Assembly: GCF_018294505.1 (NCBI RefSeq)
Contig: NC_057795.1
Location: 225,793,193 to 225,857,192 of the forward strand
Length of the DNA stretch: 64,000 bases
Direction: 5' to 3'
Origin: Triticum aestivum
Lineage: Eukaryota; Streptophyta; Magnoliopsida; Poales; Poaceae
Part shown: positions 44,883 through 55,149 of the stretch, in pieces
Position numbering within the stretch: the first letter of the stretch is position 1
Layout: every line of letters begins with the position of its first letter
Made by a program: the position numbers and the translations under genes
Notes under the pieces: model-generated
What the model saw: the letters and a program-made list of their open reading frames with translations, nothing else
What the model was told of the DNA's origin: nothing
Database searches by the model: none

Positions 44883-47800
44883 ATGGTTAACACGCGCACT
44901 AACCCTGCTCCTCAAGAGCAGGCCGAAGGCAGTGAAGTCAGGGATGCAAATCTGCCTCATCCTCCTTCCCTAGCCGAGGTTATGATGGAAGCTGAGAGAA
45001 ACAAGCGGGAGACCAACCGTTTGTTGGAGCGTATTGAACAGAACACAGCACACCATCAGAGGACTAACGTGGTGTCGCTCAGTGATTTTATCAAATTACA
45101 TCCACCCACGTTCCACCACTCCGTCGAGCCTCTCGACACTGATGACTGGCTTCGCAGTATCGCTCACAAACTGCGTTCCGCGCTGGTAGCGGAGGCTGAC
45201 AAGGTCACCTTTGCTGCATATCATCTTGAAGGCCCCGCCAGTCTATGGTGGGAGAATTATGGAGCTATGCGCCCAGCGGGCCATGTCACTACTTGGGCCG
45301 AATTCAGCGAGGCTTTCCGTGAACACGACATTCCGGAGGGTCTCATGGACCGTAAACGTGAGGAATTTTGCAGTTTCACCCAAGGCCGACTTTCTGTGGA
45401 TGCTTACAGCAGGGAGTTTGGTAATCTCGCACGATATGCAACTGAGGAAGTGTCTACTGATGCCAAGAAGCAAGCAAGGTTCTGTAAGGGCCTTAGTCCT
45501 GAGCTTCGTCGTGACCTCTGTCTGCATGAGTGCACATCGTTTCAGAAACTTGTCAACAAAGCCATCAGTGCTGAAACTGGTCAGACTGACTATGACGCAA
45601 CACGCAAGCATGGCCGTGACATGGGTTCCTCATCCGGTGCTGGTCCTCAGAAGCGCCGCGTGTGGGTGCCCAACACTGCCCTGCCACCCAGGTTCACACC
45701 GAGGCCATCCTTCCAGGCGCCTCGCCCCGTTCAACAGTCTGCACCAGCCAAGCCCTATGGGGGTCCAACCAATAATGCTCCTCCACGTACCAGTTCCGTG
45801 ACTTGTTTCAAGTGTGGGGAATCTGGCCACTATATGCGTGAGTGTCCCCAGACCAACCCCAACCAGTCTGCTAAAGCTGTTGGCCATGGCAAGCCGACAG
45901 GGAAAGTGTTCCACGCCAAGCCGGCCACCGCCTCACGTGGCCATGTCAACTGTATCTCTGCCGAAGAAGCTCAAGAGGATCCCAACGTCGTTCTCGGTAC
46001 GCTTCTTGTTAATTGCCACCCGGCATCTGTTCTTTTCGATACAAGAGCCTCTCATTCATTTATATCCGAGAACTATGCTCGTTTGCATAACACCGCATTC
46101 TGTGACATGCCATCCACTATGGAAATTTCTACTCCTGGTTCTAGATGGCAGACCTCTAGGGTAAGTTATGGAAATGAAATCCAAGTCGACAGACTTGTTT
46201 TCCTCGCATCTTTGATAGCCCTTAAATCTTCAGATATTAATATCATTTTGGGTATGGACTGGATGTCAGCTCATCAAGCCAAAATTGATTGCTTCTCTAG
46301 GACTGTTCAACTCACCCATCCTTCGGGGAAGATAGTCAATGTCTTGACCCGAATAGCCAAGCGACAGTTATTTTCTCTTAACGCCAGCCCTTTGCCAGAC
46401 CTTGAGGACGTTCCGGTAGTCCGTGACTTCCCGGATGTCTTTCCAGAGGAATTGCCAGGTGTTCCACCTGACAGGGATGTTGAGTTCGTAATAGACCTCA
46501 TTCCAGGAACCGTTCCGATTGCTAGAAGACCTTATAAGATGGCACCACTAGAACTAGCCGAGCTTAAGAAACAACTCGATGAGTCCTTGAAAAAGGGTTT
46601 CATCCGCCCTAGTTCATCTCCGTGGGCTTGCCCCATCCTATTCATCAAGAAGAAGGATGGTACAGACCGGATGGTTGTAGATTACCGACCTGTCAATTTG
46701 GTCACAATCAAGAACAAATATCCACTTCCCAGGATCAACGACCTGTATGATCAGCTCGCTGGATCCTCAGTCTTCTCCAAGATGGATTTGAGGTTGGGCT
46801 ACCATCAAATCAAAATCAGAAACGGGGACATTCCTAAAACGGCCTTTATTACTCGTTATGGCCAATACGAGTACACCGACATGTCCTTCGGATTAACCAA
46901 CGCTCCAGCCACCTTTTCTCGGTTAATGAACTCAATCTTCATGGAGTATTTGGATAAATTCGTCGTAGTTTATCTCGATGATATACTCATCTACTCCAAG
47001 AACGAGGAAGAACATGCCGAACATTTAAGGCTAGTGTTGAAGAAACTTCGAGAGCATCGCCTTTATGCCAAATTTTCTAAATGTGAATTCTGGTTGTCAG
47101 AAGTGACCTATCTGGGTCATGTAATATCTGGTAAAGGTATTGCTGTTAACCCTGAGCGAGTTCAAGCCGTCCTTAATTGGACTCCACCTGAATCGGTCAA
47201 GCAAGTTCGGAGTTTTCTGGGCTTAGCGAGCTATTGTCGTCGCTTTGTCGAGAACTTCTCCAAGTTTGCAAAACCTCTAACCGAACTCCTCAAGAAAGAT
47301 AAGAAGTTCGAATGGACTCCACAGTGTGAGCACAGCTTTCAGGAACTGAAAAGACGCCTGACTTCTGCTCCCGTACTGGTACCGCCAGACTTCTCCAAGG
47401 ACTTTGTTATCTACTACGACGCCTCGCGACAAGGACTAGGTTGCATTCTCATGCAAGATCGACACGTAATTGCCTACGCTTCACGGCAATTACACCCACA
47501 TGAGGAGAATTATCCTACTCATGATCTAGAGCTTGCAGCCGTAGTCTATGCACTTAAGACCTGGCGACATTACCTCCTCGGTAATCGTTGCGAAATATTC
47601 ACTGATCACCAAAGTCGGAAGTACATTTTCACCCAACCGGATCTGAATCTCAGGCAAAGACGTTGGGTTGAGTTGATCACAGACTTCGACTTAGGAATAA
47701 CCTACACCCCAGGGAAAGCCAACGTCATGGCTGATGCGCTAAGTCGTAAATCTTATTGTAACAACCTGATGTTACAACAAAGTCAACCGCTTCTCCATGA

Positions 47801-47975
47801 GGAATTTCGGAAGCTTAACCTTCACATGGTTCCTCAAGGTTTTCTTTCCACCTTGGTGGCAAAACCTACCCTTACGGATCAGATTATCAAAGCACAGAAG
47901 GTAGATCCGGGAATCTCCCGCATCAAGAGAAACATTCAGAAAGGAATTGCGAATTGCTTCTCCATTAATGATTAA
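44883..47975 (+). pseudogene. gag-pol: Tekay-like gag-protease-RT-RNase H polyprotein
   Basis: ATG 44883 ([16 protein letters not shown]). Gag capsid core: [45 protein letters not shown], ending with the CCHC zinc knuckle [14 protein letters not shown] (about 45802-45850). Protease site reads FDTRASHSF: the Gly of D-T-G is Arg (AGA at 46044-46046), which should inactivate it. RT boxes [27 protein letters not shown] and catalytic [11 protein letters not shown] (about 46965-46995) are intact. RNase H has [17 protein letters not shown] and TDHQSRKYI, ending [14 protein letters not shown] at 47973-47975 interrupts the frame before integrase. 1,030 codons. Confidence 0.92.
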
Positions 47976-49358
47976 GGGGTCGTATACTTCGGGGATCGAC
48001 TAGTGGTTCCCAAAGTGCACAACCTGAGGCGGTTGATCCTAAAGGAGGCTCATGAATCTCCTCTCACCATTCATCCCGGTAGTACTAAGATGTATCAGGA
48101 CCTACGCCAGAGGTTCTGGTGGACTAGGATGAAGAGAGAAATTGCTTAGTATATTGCTAATTGCAACGTCTGTTGTCGTGTAAAAGCAGAACATCAACGG
48201 CCTGCTGGCACCCTTCAACCCTTAGCTATTCCTGAATGGAAATGGGATAAAATTGGTATGGATTTCATTACCGGTTTTCCCAGGACCAAGAGAGGGAATA
48301 ATGCTATTTTCGTCGTTGTCGATCGCCTTTCCAAAGTAGCCCATTTCTTACCTGTTCGTGAGAGTATAACCGCTAGTCAGCTGGCAGACTTATACATCTC
48401 CCGAATAGTGTCCCTCCATGGTGTTCCTTTGGAAATTAACTCGGATCGAGGAAGTCTTTTCACCTATCGATTTTGGGAAAGCTTCCAAAATGCTATGGGA
48501 ACCCGTCTCTCCTTTAGCACCGCCTTCCACCCTCAGTCGAGTGGTCAAGTGGAACGCGTCAACCAGATTCTAGAAGACATGCTTCGAGCCTCTATTATCT
48601 CATTCGGAATGGACTGGGAGAAGTGCCTTCCATTTGCCGAATTCGCTTACAACAACAGCTATCAATCTAGCTTGGGTAAAGCCCCTTTTGAAGTTCTCTA
48701 TGGACGACGGTGTCGAACACCCCTTAACTGGTCAGAGACCGGGGAAAGACAATTCTTTGGCCCGGATATGATTCAGGAAGCAGAAGAACAAGTTCGCATC
48801 GTTCGTGAAAAGTTGAAAACAGCCCAATCTCGTCAAAAGAGTCAATATGACCGAAAACATAAGGCTATGACTTTCGAGGTTGACGAGAAGGCTTATCTTC
48901 GGGTCACCCCTCTGAAGGGAACCCATCGTTTCGGTATCAAAGGCAAATTGGCTCCTCGTTACATTGGACCTTTTCGCATTCTCGCCAAACGAGGAGAAGT
49001 TGCCTACCAGTTGGAACTACCTCCGCACCTCTCCAGAGTCCACGATGTCTTCCACGTTTCTCAACTCAGGCGTTGCTTCTCGGATCCTATCCGTGGAGTG
49101 GACCACGAAATGCTTGATCTCCAAGATAATCTTACATATCGAGAGTACCCCATTCGTATTCTGGATCAGGCCGAACGTACCACCCGACGTCATAATATCA
49201 AGTTTCTCAAAGTTCAATGGTCGCACCATTCTGAGGATGAAGCAACTTGGGAAAGGGAGGATTGTCTTCGACTTGAGTATCCCGCCTTCTTCCCGGAGGA
49301 ACCCAAATCTCGGGACGAGATTCTTTTGAGTGGGGGTGAGTTGTCACACCCTAGCTAG
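47976..49358 (+). pseudogene. pol: Tekay-like integrase with chromodomain
   Basis: Same frame as the upstream part. Zinc domain H...H (TIHPGST context) and C-x2-C (CNVC) at about 48060-48180, with TAG at 48147-48149 inside it. Catalytic residues: Asp in GMDFITGF, Asp in NSDRGSLF and Glu in GQVERVN (about 48549), all present. The C-terminal region includes GKLAPRYIGPFRI and VFHVSQLRR. The chromodomain is KFLKVQWSHHSEDEATWERE (about 49195-49260), which in this clade is thought to guide integration to marked chromatin. The frame passes through the polypurine tract and ends 17 bases into the 3' LTR. Confidence 0.9.
49329..49341 (+). promoter_or_regulatory. Tekay-like polypurine tract
   Basis: AGTGGGGGTGAGT directly before the TG of the 3' LTR. 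Confidence 0.85.
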
Positions 49359-51517
49359 TCATGCATCAGAGTGTGTGCATCATGTTTAAAATTCCATTTA
49401 ATTTGAATTGGGGATTTGTGAAACCCTCAGACTCATTTCTGAAAATGATCCAAATAAAAATTTCTCCAAAAAGGTCCAAGAAAATGCTCATGTTGCTCTC
49501 TGAAAATATTGGATAGAGATAAAAATCAAACAAATATTTTTAAGAGCTCATAAGTATTTATTTTGGGCATTTGGAATTAATGCATAAATATTTGCATTGG
49601 AAATATATTAGTTATATATATTAATATATGTCCAAAAATTATGCCATCTGTTGGGGAGCTCTGGAATAATATATCTAGCTCCTGCAAAAATTGGCGTAAG
49701 GAAATAAAATGATTTAATATTTTATTTAAATCAGAACAAATGTCAGAAATTAGAAAACAGAAATAAATAAAAGGGAGAACCTTACCTGGGCTCCTCCCTG
49801 TGCAGCCCAGCCAGCTGGCCGGCCCAGCCAGCAGGCGGCCCAGCCCGCCTCCCTCCTCTGTCGTCTTCGTCCTCGACAGAGGGAGGGGAGTGTGGCCGGC
49901 GCGCGCGCGCACCACCGCGCCACGCCACCTGCTCGCCTGCCTGCCTGCCCCTCCCCTCCTCGTCTGGATGGCCTGGAACGACGCCACGCCCTCCCCCGTT
50001 CTCTCTCACTCTCCCTCGGTTCTTCCCCTCCTCTCCCTCGCTCTCTCTCTCACGGCCGAACACCACCATCACCGCCGTTCGCCATAGCAGCCGTCACCGG
50101 CCACCCCTCGCCCCTCCGCTGAGCTCAGGAGCTCTGCCGTGACCCCCTCTTCCTCCCCACCAAGCCAAGCCCCTCGGGAAGCTCTGCATCGCCTCCACGC
50201 CATCGTCTTCCTCCTCGGGCTCCGACCACCATCGCCGTCGATTCGCCGTCTCCAGCGCGTCCCTGAGCCCGCTTTGACGCCCACTGCAACCGCGGTGAGC
50301 TCCGCCACCGTTTCCCCCTCTTTTCCCCCTCGTTCCCGCACCGTAACCCCGCTTCCCACCACGGCCGAACCTCCGCCGTCGCCGAGCTCGCCGTCGACGC
50401 AGCTCCGGTGACCATTCGGTCACCCCGGCGAGTCCAACAAGTCCGTAAGGACCCGTAGAGCCCCTCCAGCGCCTCAGCTCCCTCGCCTGCGAGCAGCAAC
50501 GCCGATCCCGACCGCACCCGAACTCCGGCCGCCGCTCACGAGCTCGCTGTCGTCGGTACCGGCCACCACAGGCACGGCCACTACCACCATTCGACGCGCG
50601 GGAGCAAGGGCTCTTCAACGAGCCCAAGCACGGCCTCGCCCGTGCCCTGTAGCGCGTTTCCGTATCGCGCCGTCGTCTCGGGCCTCACCGGCGTCATGTC
50701 GTCGGTGGGTTTGACCTGTTTGACCTGGGGTTTGACCCCCCAGGGTCACTGACGCGTGGGCCCCGTCGGCCAGGTGGTCAGATTAGTGCTAATCACTGTT
50801 AGCTAACCCCTAACACTGACCAGTGGGCCCCAGCGCCACTATTTCCTAATTAGGATTAAACTAACCCTGTTTAACCCCCCTGTCACTGACGTGTGGACCC
50901 CACACGTCAGGTTTGACCCCAGCCAGCCGCAGTTGACCACTGACGTCATGCTGATGTCATGCTGGCGCAATATATATATTTCTGGATTTAATTTAAATCA
51001 GGAAATTCCAGAATATTATTTAAACTTCAAAATTTCATAACTTTTATTCTGTAACTCCAAATCAGACAAATTATATATGAAAAATGATCAGAAAAAATCA
51101 ATCTATCCATCTGTACTATTTTCATGCATGATCAAACAAGTTAAATTGATGTTTAAAGCAGAACAAGGAAAAGCACTTTAAAAGACCATACTTGAGTTTG
51201 AAATTTGAATCTTTGATTCAAATTGGTTCAAACCCTTCTGGTTTTAGTTGCATTAGCCCAACACACTCATATTGCCATGTTTCATGCATGCATCATATTG
51301 TTGCACATTGTTTGGTGATGGTTGTGTATCGGTGTCCTTTGCGACAGGTTCTACCTCCGAGGAGTACCGTGATTACCCTAACGAAGAACCGTATCAGTGC
51401 ATCGAACCACCAGGCAAGCAACCAACCATTTGATCATATCGATACAATCCCTTGTTCTCGCTCCTGCTCTCTTTTACTGCATTAAGACAACGCGATTCAA
51501 ACTGCTGTGTGCTACGG
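49342..51517 (+). repeat. Tekay-like 3' LTR, truncated
   Basis: Matches the first 2,174 bp of the 5' LTR and stops after GTGCTACGG; the matching point in the 5' LTR is 41367. The last ~1.96 kb of the LTR is deleted. Substitutions are mostly C/T and G/A changes in the GC-rich part. Confidence 0.92.
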
Positions 51518-51538
51518 ATGATTCAGAATGCCAGAGCC
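51518..51538 (+). other. Templated filler at deletion junction
   Basis: 21 bases made of ATGATTCAG, found downstream at about 51581-51589, and AATGCCAGAGCC, found at about 51557-51568. After it, T RT sequence begins at 51539. Pattern of an end-joining repair that copied from nearby. Confidence 0.8.
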
Positions 51539-52480
51539 ATGCCATTCGTCCTCAAGAATGCCAGAGCCATGTTCATGAGGATGATTCAGAAGTGTCTTCT
51601 CACTCAAATCAGTCGGAATGTGGAAGCATACATGGATGATATTGTGGTCAAGTCACGGAAAGGTTCCGACCTGCTGACTGACCTTGCTGAGACATTTGCC
51701 AACCTCAGGAGGTATGATATCAAGCTTAATCCATCAAAGTGCACATTCGGAGTTCCTGGCGGAAAGTTACTCGGTTTTCTTGTTTCCGAATGAGGAATCG
51801 ACGCCAACCCAGAAAAAGTTGGTACTATACTCCGAATGAAACGCCCTGTGCGTGTGCACGATGTCCAGAAGCTTACTGGGTGCTTGGCCGCTTTAACTCG
51901 ATTCATCTCTCGTCTCGGTGAAAAGGCATTGCCTCTTTACCGACTGATGAAGAAGTCAGACAAGTTCGAGTTGACTCCCGAAGCTGATGCAGCGTTTGCA
52001 GAGCTAAAAGCCCTGCTCTCCACCCAGCCGGTGCTTGCTGCCCCAATCAGCAAAGAGCCTTTGCTGCTTTACATCGCAGCCACAGGACAAGTCGTCAGTA
52101 CAGTACTTACGGTCGAGCGGGAAGAAGAAGGAAAAGCCTTTAAAGTTCAGCGCCTAGTATATTATCTTTCTGAACTTTTGACCCCATCAAAGCAAAGATA
52201 CCCTCATTATCAGAAGCTTGTATATGGGATTTATGTGACCACGAAGAAGGTTGCTCATTACTTCTCTGACCATTCCATTACCGTCGTCAGCGACGCTCCA
52301 TTGTCAGAGATTCTGCACAACAGAGATGCAACTGGTCGAGTGGCAAAATGGGTGATTGAACTCCTTCCCCTAGATATCAAGTTTGAGGCAAAGAAAGCCA
52401 TCAATTTCCAAGCAATAGCAGATTTCGTCGCCGAGTGTATTGAACAGAAACTACCGACTCAAGTTCACTTGGAGCACTAG
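51539..52480 (+). pseudogene. pol: Element T reverse transcriptase, C-terminal part (copy B)
   Basis: Begins within the MPFGLKNAGA box and keeps the catalytic AYMDDIVVKSRKG (about 51625-51665) and the KLNPSKCTFGVPGGKLLGF block. A TGA at 51791-51793 interrupts. The connection domain (RPVRVHDVQKLTGCLAAL, FELTPEADAAFAELKALL, YIAATGQVVSTVL) is open to TAG at 52478-52480. Everything left of this point in copy B (N1 right half, gag, protease, RT start) was removed by the deletion that ended at the filler. Confidence 0.88.
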
Positions 52481-53050
52481 ACCATGTTCTTTGATGGTTC
52501 TAAGATGCTGAATGGTTCCGGTGCTGGGGTAGTGTTGGTTTCCCCCTGAGGAGATAAGCTCAGATATGTGCTCCAGATCCACTTTGATTCCTCCAATAAC
52601 GAAGCAGAATACGAAGAACTTTTGTATGGGTTGAGTATGGACATTTCACTCGGCGTCCGTTCGCCTCATGGTCTATGGCGATTCAGATTTGGTGGTTAAT
52701 CAAGTGATGAAGGAGTGGGATATCAGAAGTCCGGCCATGACTGGTTACTGCAATGCAGTGAGAAAGCTAGAGAAGAAATTCGAGGGGTTAGAGCCTCATC
52801 ATATACCCCGACTAAAAAATCAAGCGGCCGATGATTTGGCAAAAATAGGTTCCAAGAGAGAATCCATTCCCAGTAATGTGTTTTTGGAGCACATCCACAC
52901 ACCATCAGTTCAAGAGGGTCCTTTCACCGAAGAAGCCCCGCAGCCAAAAAGTGTCACGGATCCGACCGAAGTTGAGGTCCCAGCTGTGGTCGACCTAATC
53001 ATGGAAGTTTTGGTCATCACTCCCGACTGGATAGTGTCGTACATCGCGTA
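52481..53050 (+). pseudogene. pol: Element T RNase H
   Basis: Blocks in order: TMFFDGSKM (first Asp, about 52490), a TGA in the SP*GDKL stretch that reads as a CGA change, NNEAEYEELLYGL (Glu), then after a frameshift near 52660 VYGDSDLVVNQV (Asp) and HHIPRLKNQAADDLAKI. A Pro/Glu-rich linker leads into integrase. Confidence 0.85.
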
Positions 53051-54260
53051 TATCCTAAGGAAAGAGCTCCCGGAGAACGAAGAAGAGGCTCGACAGATCG
53101 TCTGTCGATCTAAGGCCTTTACTGTGATAAAGGGACAGTTGTACAGGGAAAGCGCGACTGGAGTCAGCCAGAAATGTATAACACCAAAAGAAGGTCAGAT
53201 AATTCTTGACGATATCCACTCGGGGACCTGTGGTCATCATGCGTCCTCTTGGACCATTGTGGCTAAAGCATACCCAGCGGGATTTTACTGGCCAAGAGAA
53301 AATGAAATGGTGAAGGAGATAGTCGACAAGTGTGAAGGATGTCAGTTCTATTCCAATATGTCACACAAACCCGCCTCAGCCTTGAAGACCATTCCACTCG
53401 TCTGGCCCTTCGCTGTTTGGGGATTGGATATGGTTGGACCACTGAGAACTGGCAGGAGTGGCTTCACCCATGTATTGGTGGCAGTCGACAAGTTCACTAA
53501 GTGGATAGAAGCTAAGCCTATCAAGAATCTTGATGCCTGCACTGCTATCAGCTTCATCAGAGAGTTGGTATTTAGGTATGGAGTTCTTCACAGCATCATC
53601 ACTGATAATGGGTCAAACTTCAATTCCGACAAATTCAGAGCCTTTTGCGCTTCTCAAGGCATGCGAGTCGACTACGCTTCCGTCGCTCACCCCCGGTCGA
53701 ATGGACAAGCATAAAGAGCAAACGGCCTAATTCTCAAAGGACTGAAACCCCGGTTGATGCGTGATCTCAAGCACGTAGCAGGCGCGTGGGTCAACAAATT
53801 TCCATTAGTTCTTTGGGGATTGAGGACCACTCCTAATCGTTTGACTGGGCGAACTCCATTCTTTCTGGTCTATGGAGCTGAAGCAGTTCTGCCGAGTGAC
53901 CTGCTTCACAATGCACCCCGAGTCGAGCATTACTCTGAAGATGAAGCAGAACAAGCCCGGCAGGATGCAGTCGACCTTGTAGAAGAAGAAAGAGAGATGG
54001 CCATGATCCGATCGACTATCTATCAGCAGGACTTGTGTCGATTCCATGCTAGAAACGTGAAGAGTCGAGCCTTCCAAGATGGAGATTTGGTCCTCCAAGT
54101 GGATCAACAGAAGCCACACAAGCTCGCTCCTACTTGGGAGGGCCCCTTCATCGTCACCAAAGTTCTCCACAATGGAGCATACCGTCTTTACAATGTCGAT
54201 CACCAGATTGATGAGCCACGAGCTTGGAATGCGGAGCTGCTCCGCCCCTTTTATACTTAA
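53051..54260 (+). pseudogene. pol: Element T integrase
   Basis: Zinc domain: H-S-G-T-C-G-H-H and CEGCQF (about 53215-53345). Core: first Asp in GLDMVGPL (about 53427), second in IITDNGSNF (about 53600). The codon of the catalytic Glu in the NGQAE box is TAA at 53712-53714, so the stop removes the third catalytic residue and everything after it. The same frame reopens at 53754: FPLVLWGLRTTPNRLTGRTP, FLVYGAEAVLPSDL, FQDGDLVLQVDQ, WEGPFIVTKV, ending WNAELLRPFYT at 54260. Without the stop the domain is full length and well kept. Confidence 0.88.
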
Positions 54261-54364
54261 GTACTCACTCGGATGAGATGTAATAAAAAGTACCTCTGTA
54301 GTTTGTTTATCAAAGACAAGAGTGTTATAATTTTCCCAGTGATTTTTGTTGCTTTTGTTTACCT
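54261..54364 (+). other. Element T region just after pol
   Basis: About 100 bp of AT-rich noncoding sequence between the integrase stop and the inverted array. Nothing else seen. Confidence 0.5.
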
Positions 54365-54540
54365 GAGAAATCCCCCGTGGGTAGCTTAGCTGCGAATCTG
54401 TTTCGCCTAAGTTTGTAAAAAAATCCCTGCCGAGTGACGAGCAAGCCTCTCACTCGGGGGCTTAGATGCGAATCAGTTTTGCCTAAGTATTTGAAAATCC
54501 TACCGAGTGCAGAGCAAACCTCCCACTCGGGGGCTTAGCT
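54365..54540 (-). repeat. Tandem-array remnant downstream of T pol (inverse orientation)
   Basis: About two and a half units whose reverse complement (CTAAGCCCCCGAGTG, then CACTCGG and a T/A-rich run) matches the arrays at 19325-20332 and 59934-60288. In a plus-strand element the array should appear in this orientation, because it accompanies the antisense extra gene. Confidence 0.75.
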
Positions 54541-54613
54541 ACACCCAATGGGTGTACAGATACAAAGATCTTCGGAAAGAGAGTTTTTAGATAGCATATC
54601 CTAACAGAACAAG
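54541..54613 (-). pseudogene. Fragment of T antisense extra gene (start of intron 4)
   Basis: Reverse complement matches 57762-57833 of X' over about 65 bp, from CGCTTGTTCTGTTAGG to CTGTACACCCA, almost without change. It is the only relic of the extra gene of T, and shows that in T too the gene was on the strand opposite to pol. Confidence 0.8.
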
Positions 54614-54621
54614 CGGTGAAC

Positions 54622-55149
54622 TGTTGTGGTTCTAAGTCTGACAGTAGTGTAGGGGGTAGGAATGGAGAGGCAAGATCCTAGCTATGGAGCAATTGTATAC
54701 GCAAGAGGTTTACGAGTTCAGGCCCTTCTCGGAGGAAGTAACAGCCCTACGTCTCAGAGCCCGGAGGCGGTCGACTGGATTATATGTGTATGAGTTACAG
54801 GGGTGCGAACCCTTTACACTGAGGAGGGGGGTGGCTTATATAGAGTTCGCCAGACCCCTCCGGCCCTCAGTTATGTAGGGTTTAAGGTACATTAAGATCG
54901 GGCATTACTAGTAACGCCACAAATAAAGTGCTATGATGACCATAAAAGCTACTTAATGACCGACCGTTTGCGTGCAGAGTGACTTTAGATCTCCTGGCTG
55001 TCGAGTGATTGGCTTCATGGTTGAGTGTCTTCGAGTCCGTCGAGTGGAACACTTCTAAGTCAATTGGAAGGTGGTATCTTCTAGAGATGTCCTTGGGTAG
55101 GGTGGTTTGGACAAGTCCATGACCCTACCCTAGGTACATAGCTTCATCA
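54622..55149 (-). repeat. Inverted T-type LTR (3' LTR of a minus-strand element)
   Basis: 528 bp, reverse complement of the T LTR (TGATGAAGC...ACAACA). Right after its right end, the minus strand reads ...GAGGGCTAA then TGATGAAGC, a purine tract like that next to the J 3' LTR. No primer site is found on its left. So it is the 3' LTR of a second, minus-strand T-type element whose extra gene is X'. Confidence 0.8.

Larger units (their letters stand above)
39194..51517 (+). mobile_element. Tekay/Del-like chromovirus (Ty3/gypsy), 3' LTR truncated
   Basis: 5' LTR 39194-43325 (4,132 bp), primer site 43330, an extra ORF 43767-44540, gag-pol 44883-49358 with a chromodomain-like C-terminus, polypurine tract 49329-49341 and a partial 3' LTR 49342-51517. 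Very long LTRs and a C-terminal chromodomain fit the Tekay/Del clade. Left target copy would be AAGGT (39189-39193); the right one is lost. The two LTRs differ at about 30-35 of 2,170 aligned positions by eye, so the insertion is fairly young. Only two stops interrupt gag-pol. Confidence 0.88.
20333..54613 (+). mobile_element. Element T: plus-strand Tat-lineage Ty3/gypsy retrotransposon, duplicated and rearranged
   Basis: Composite interval. Parts of T: 5' LTR (20333-20861, second copy 33927-34455), primer site, gag (20935-21147 plus 29403-31438), protease (31439-32164), RT (32165-33095 and 51539-51977), RNase H and integrase (to 54260), tandem array remnant (54365-54540) and a piece of its antisense extra gene (54541-54613). 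Not part of T: N1 (21148-29397), the duplicated N1 (34742-39193) and the Tekay-like element (39194-51517). The 3' LTR of T is missing. The D-G-G protease, the AYMDDIVVK RT box and the TTGGCGCC primer site place it in the Tat lineage. Confidence 0.85.

Noticed and set aside
45243..45611. 122-codon minus-strand ORF
   Set aside because: Shadow of the Tekay-like gag capsid frame.
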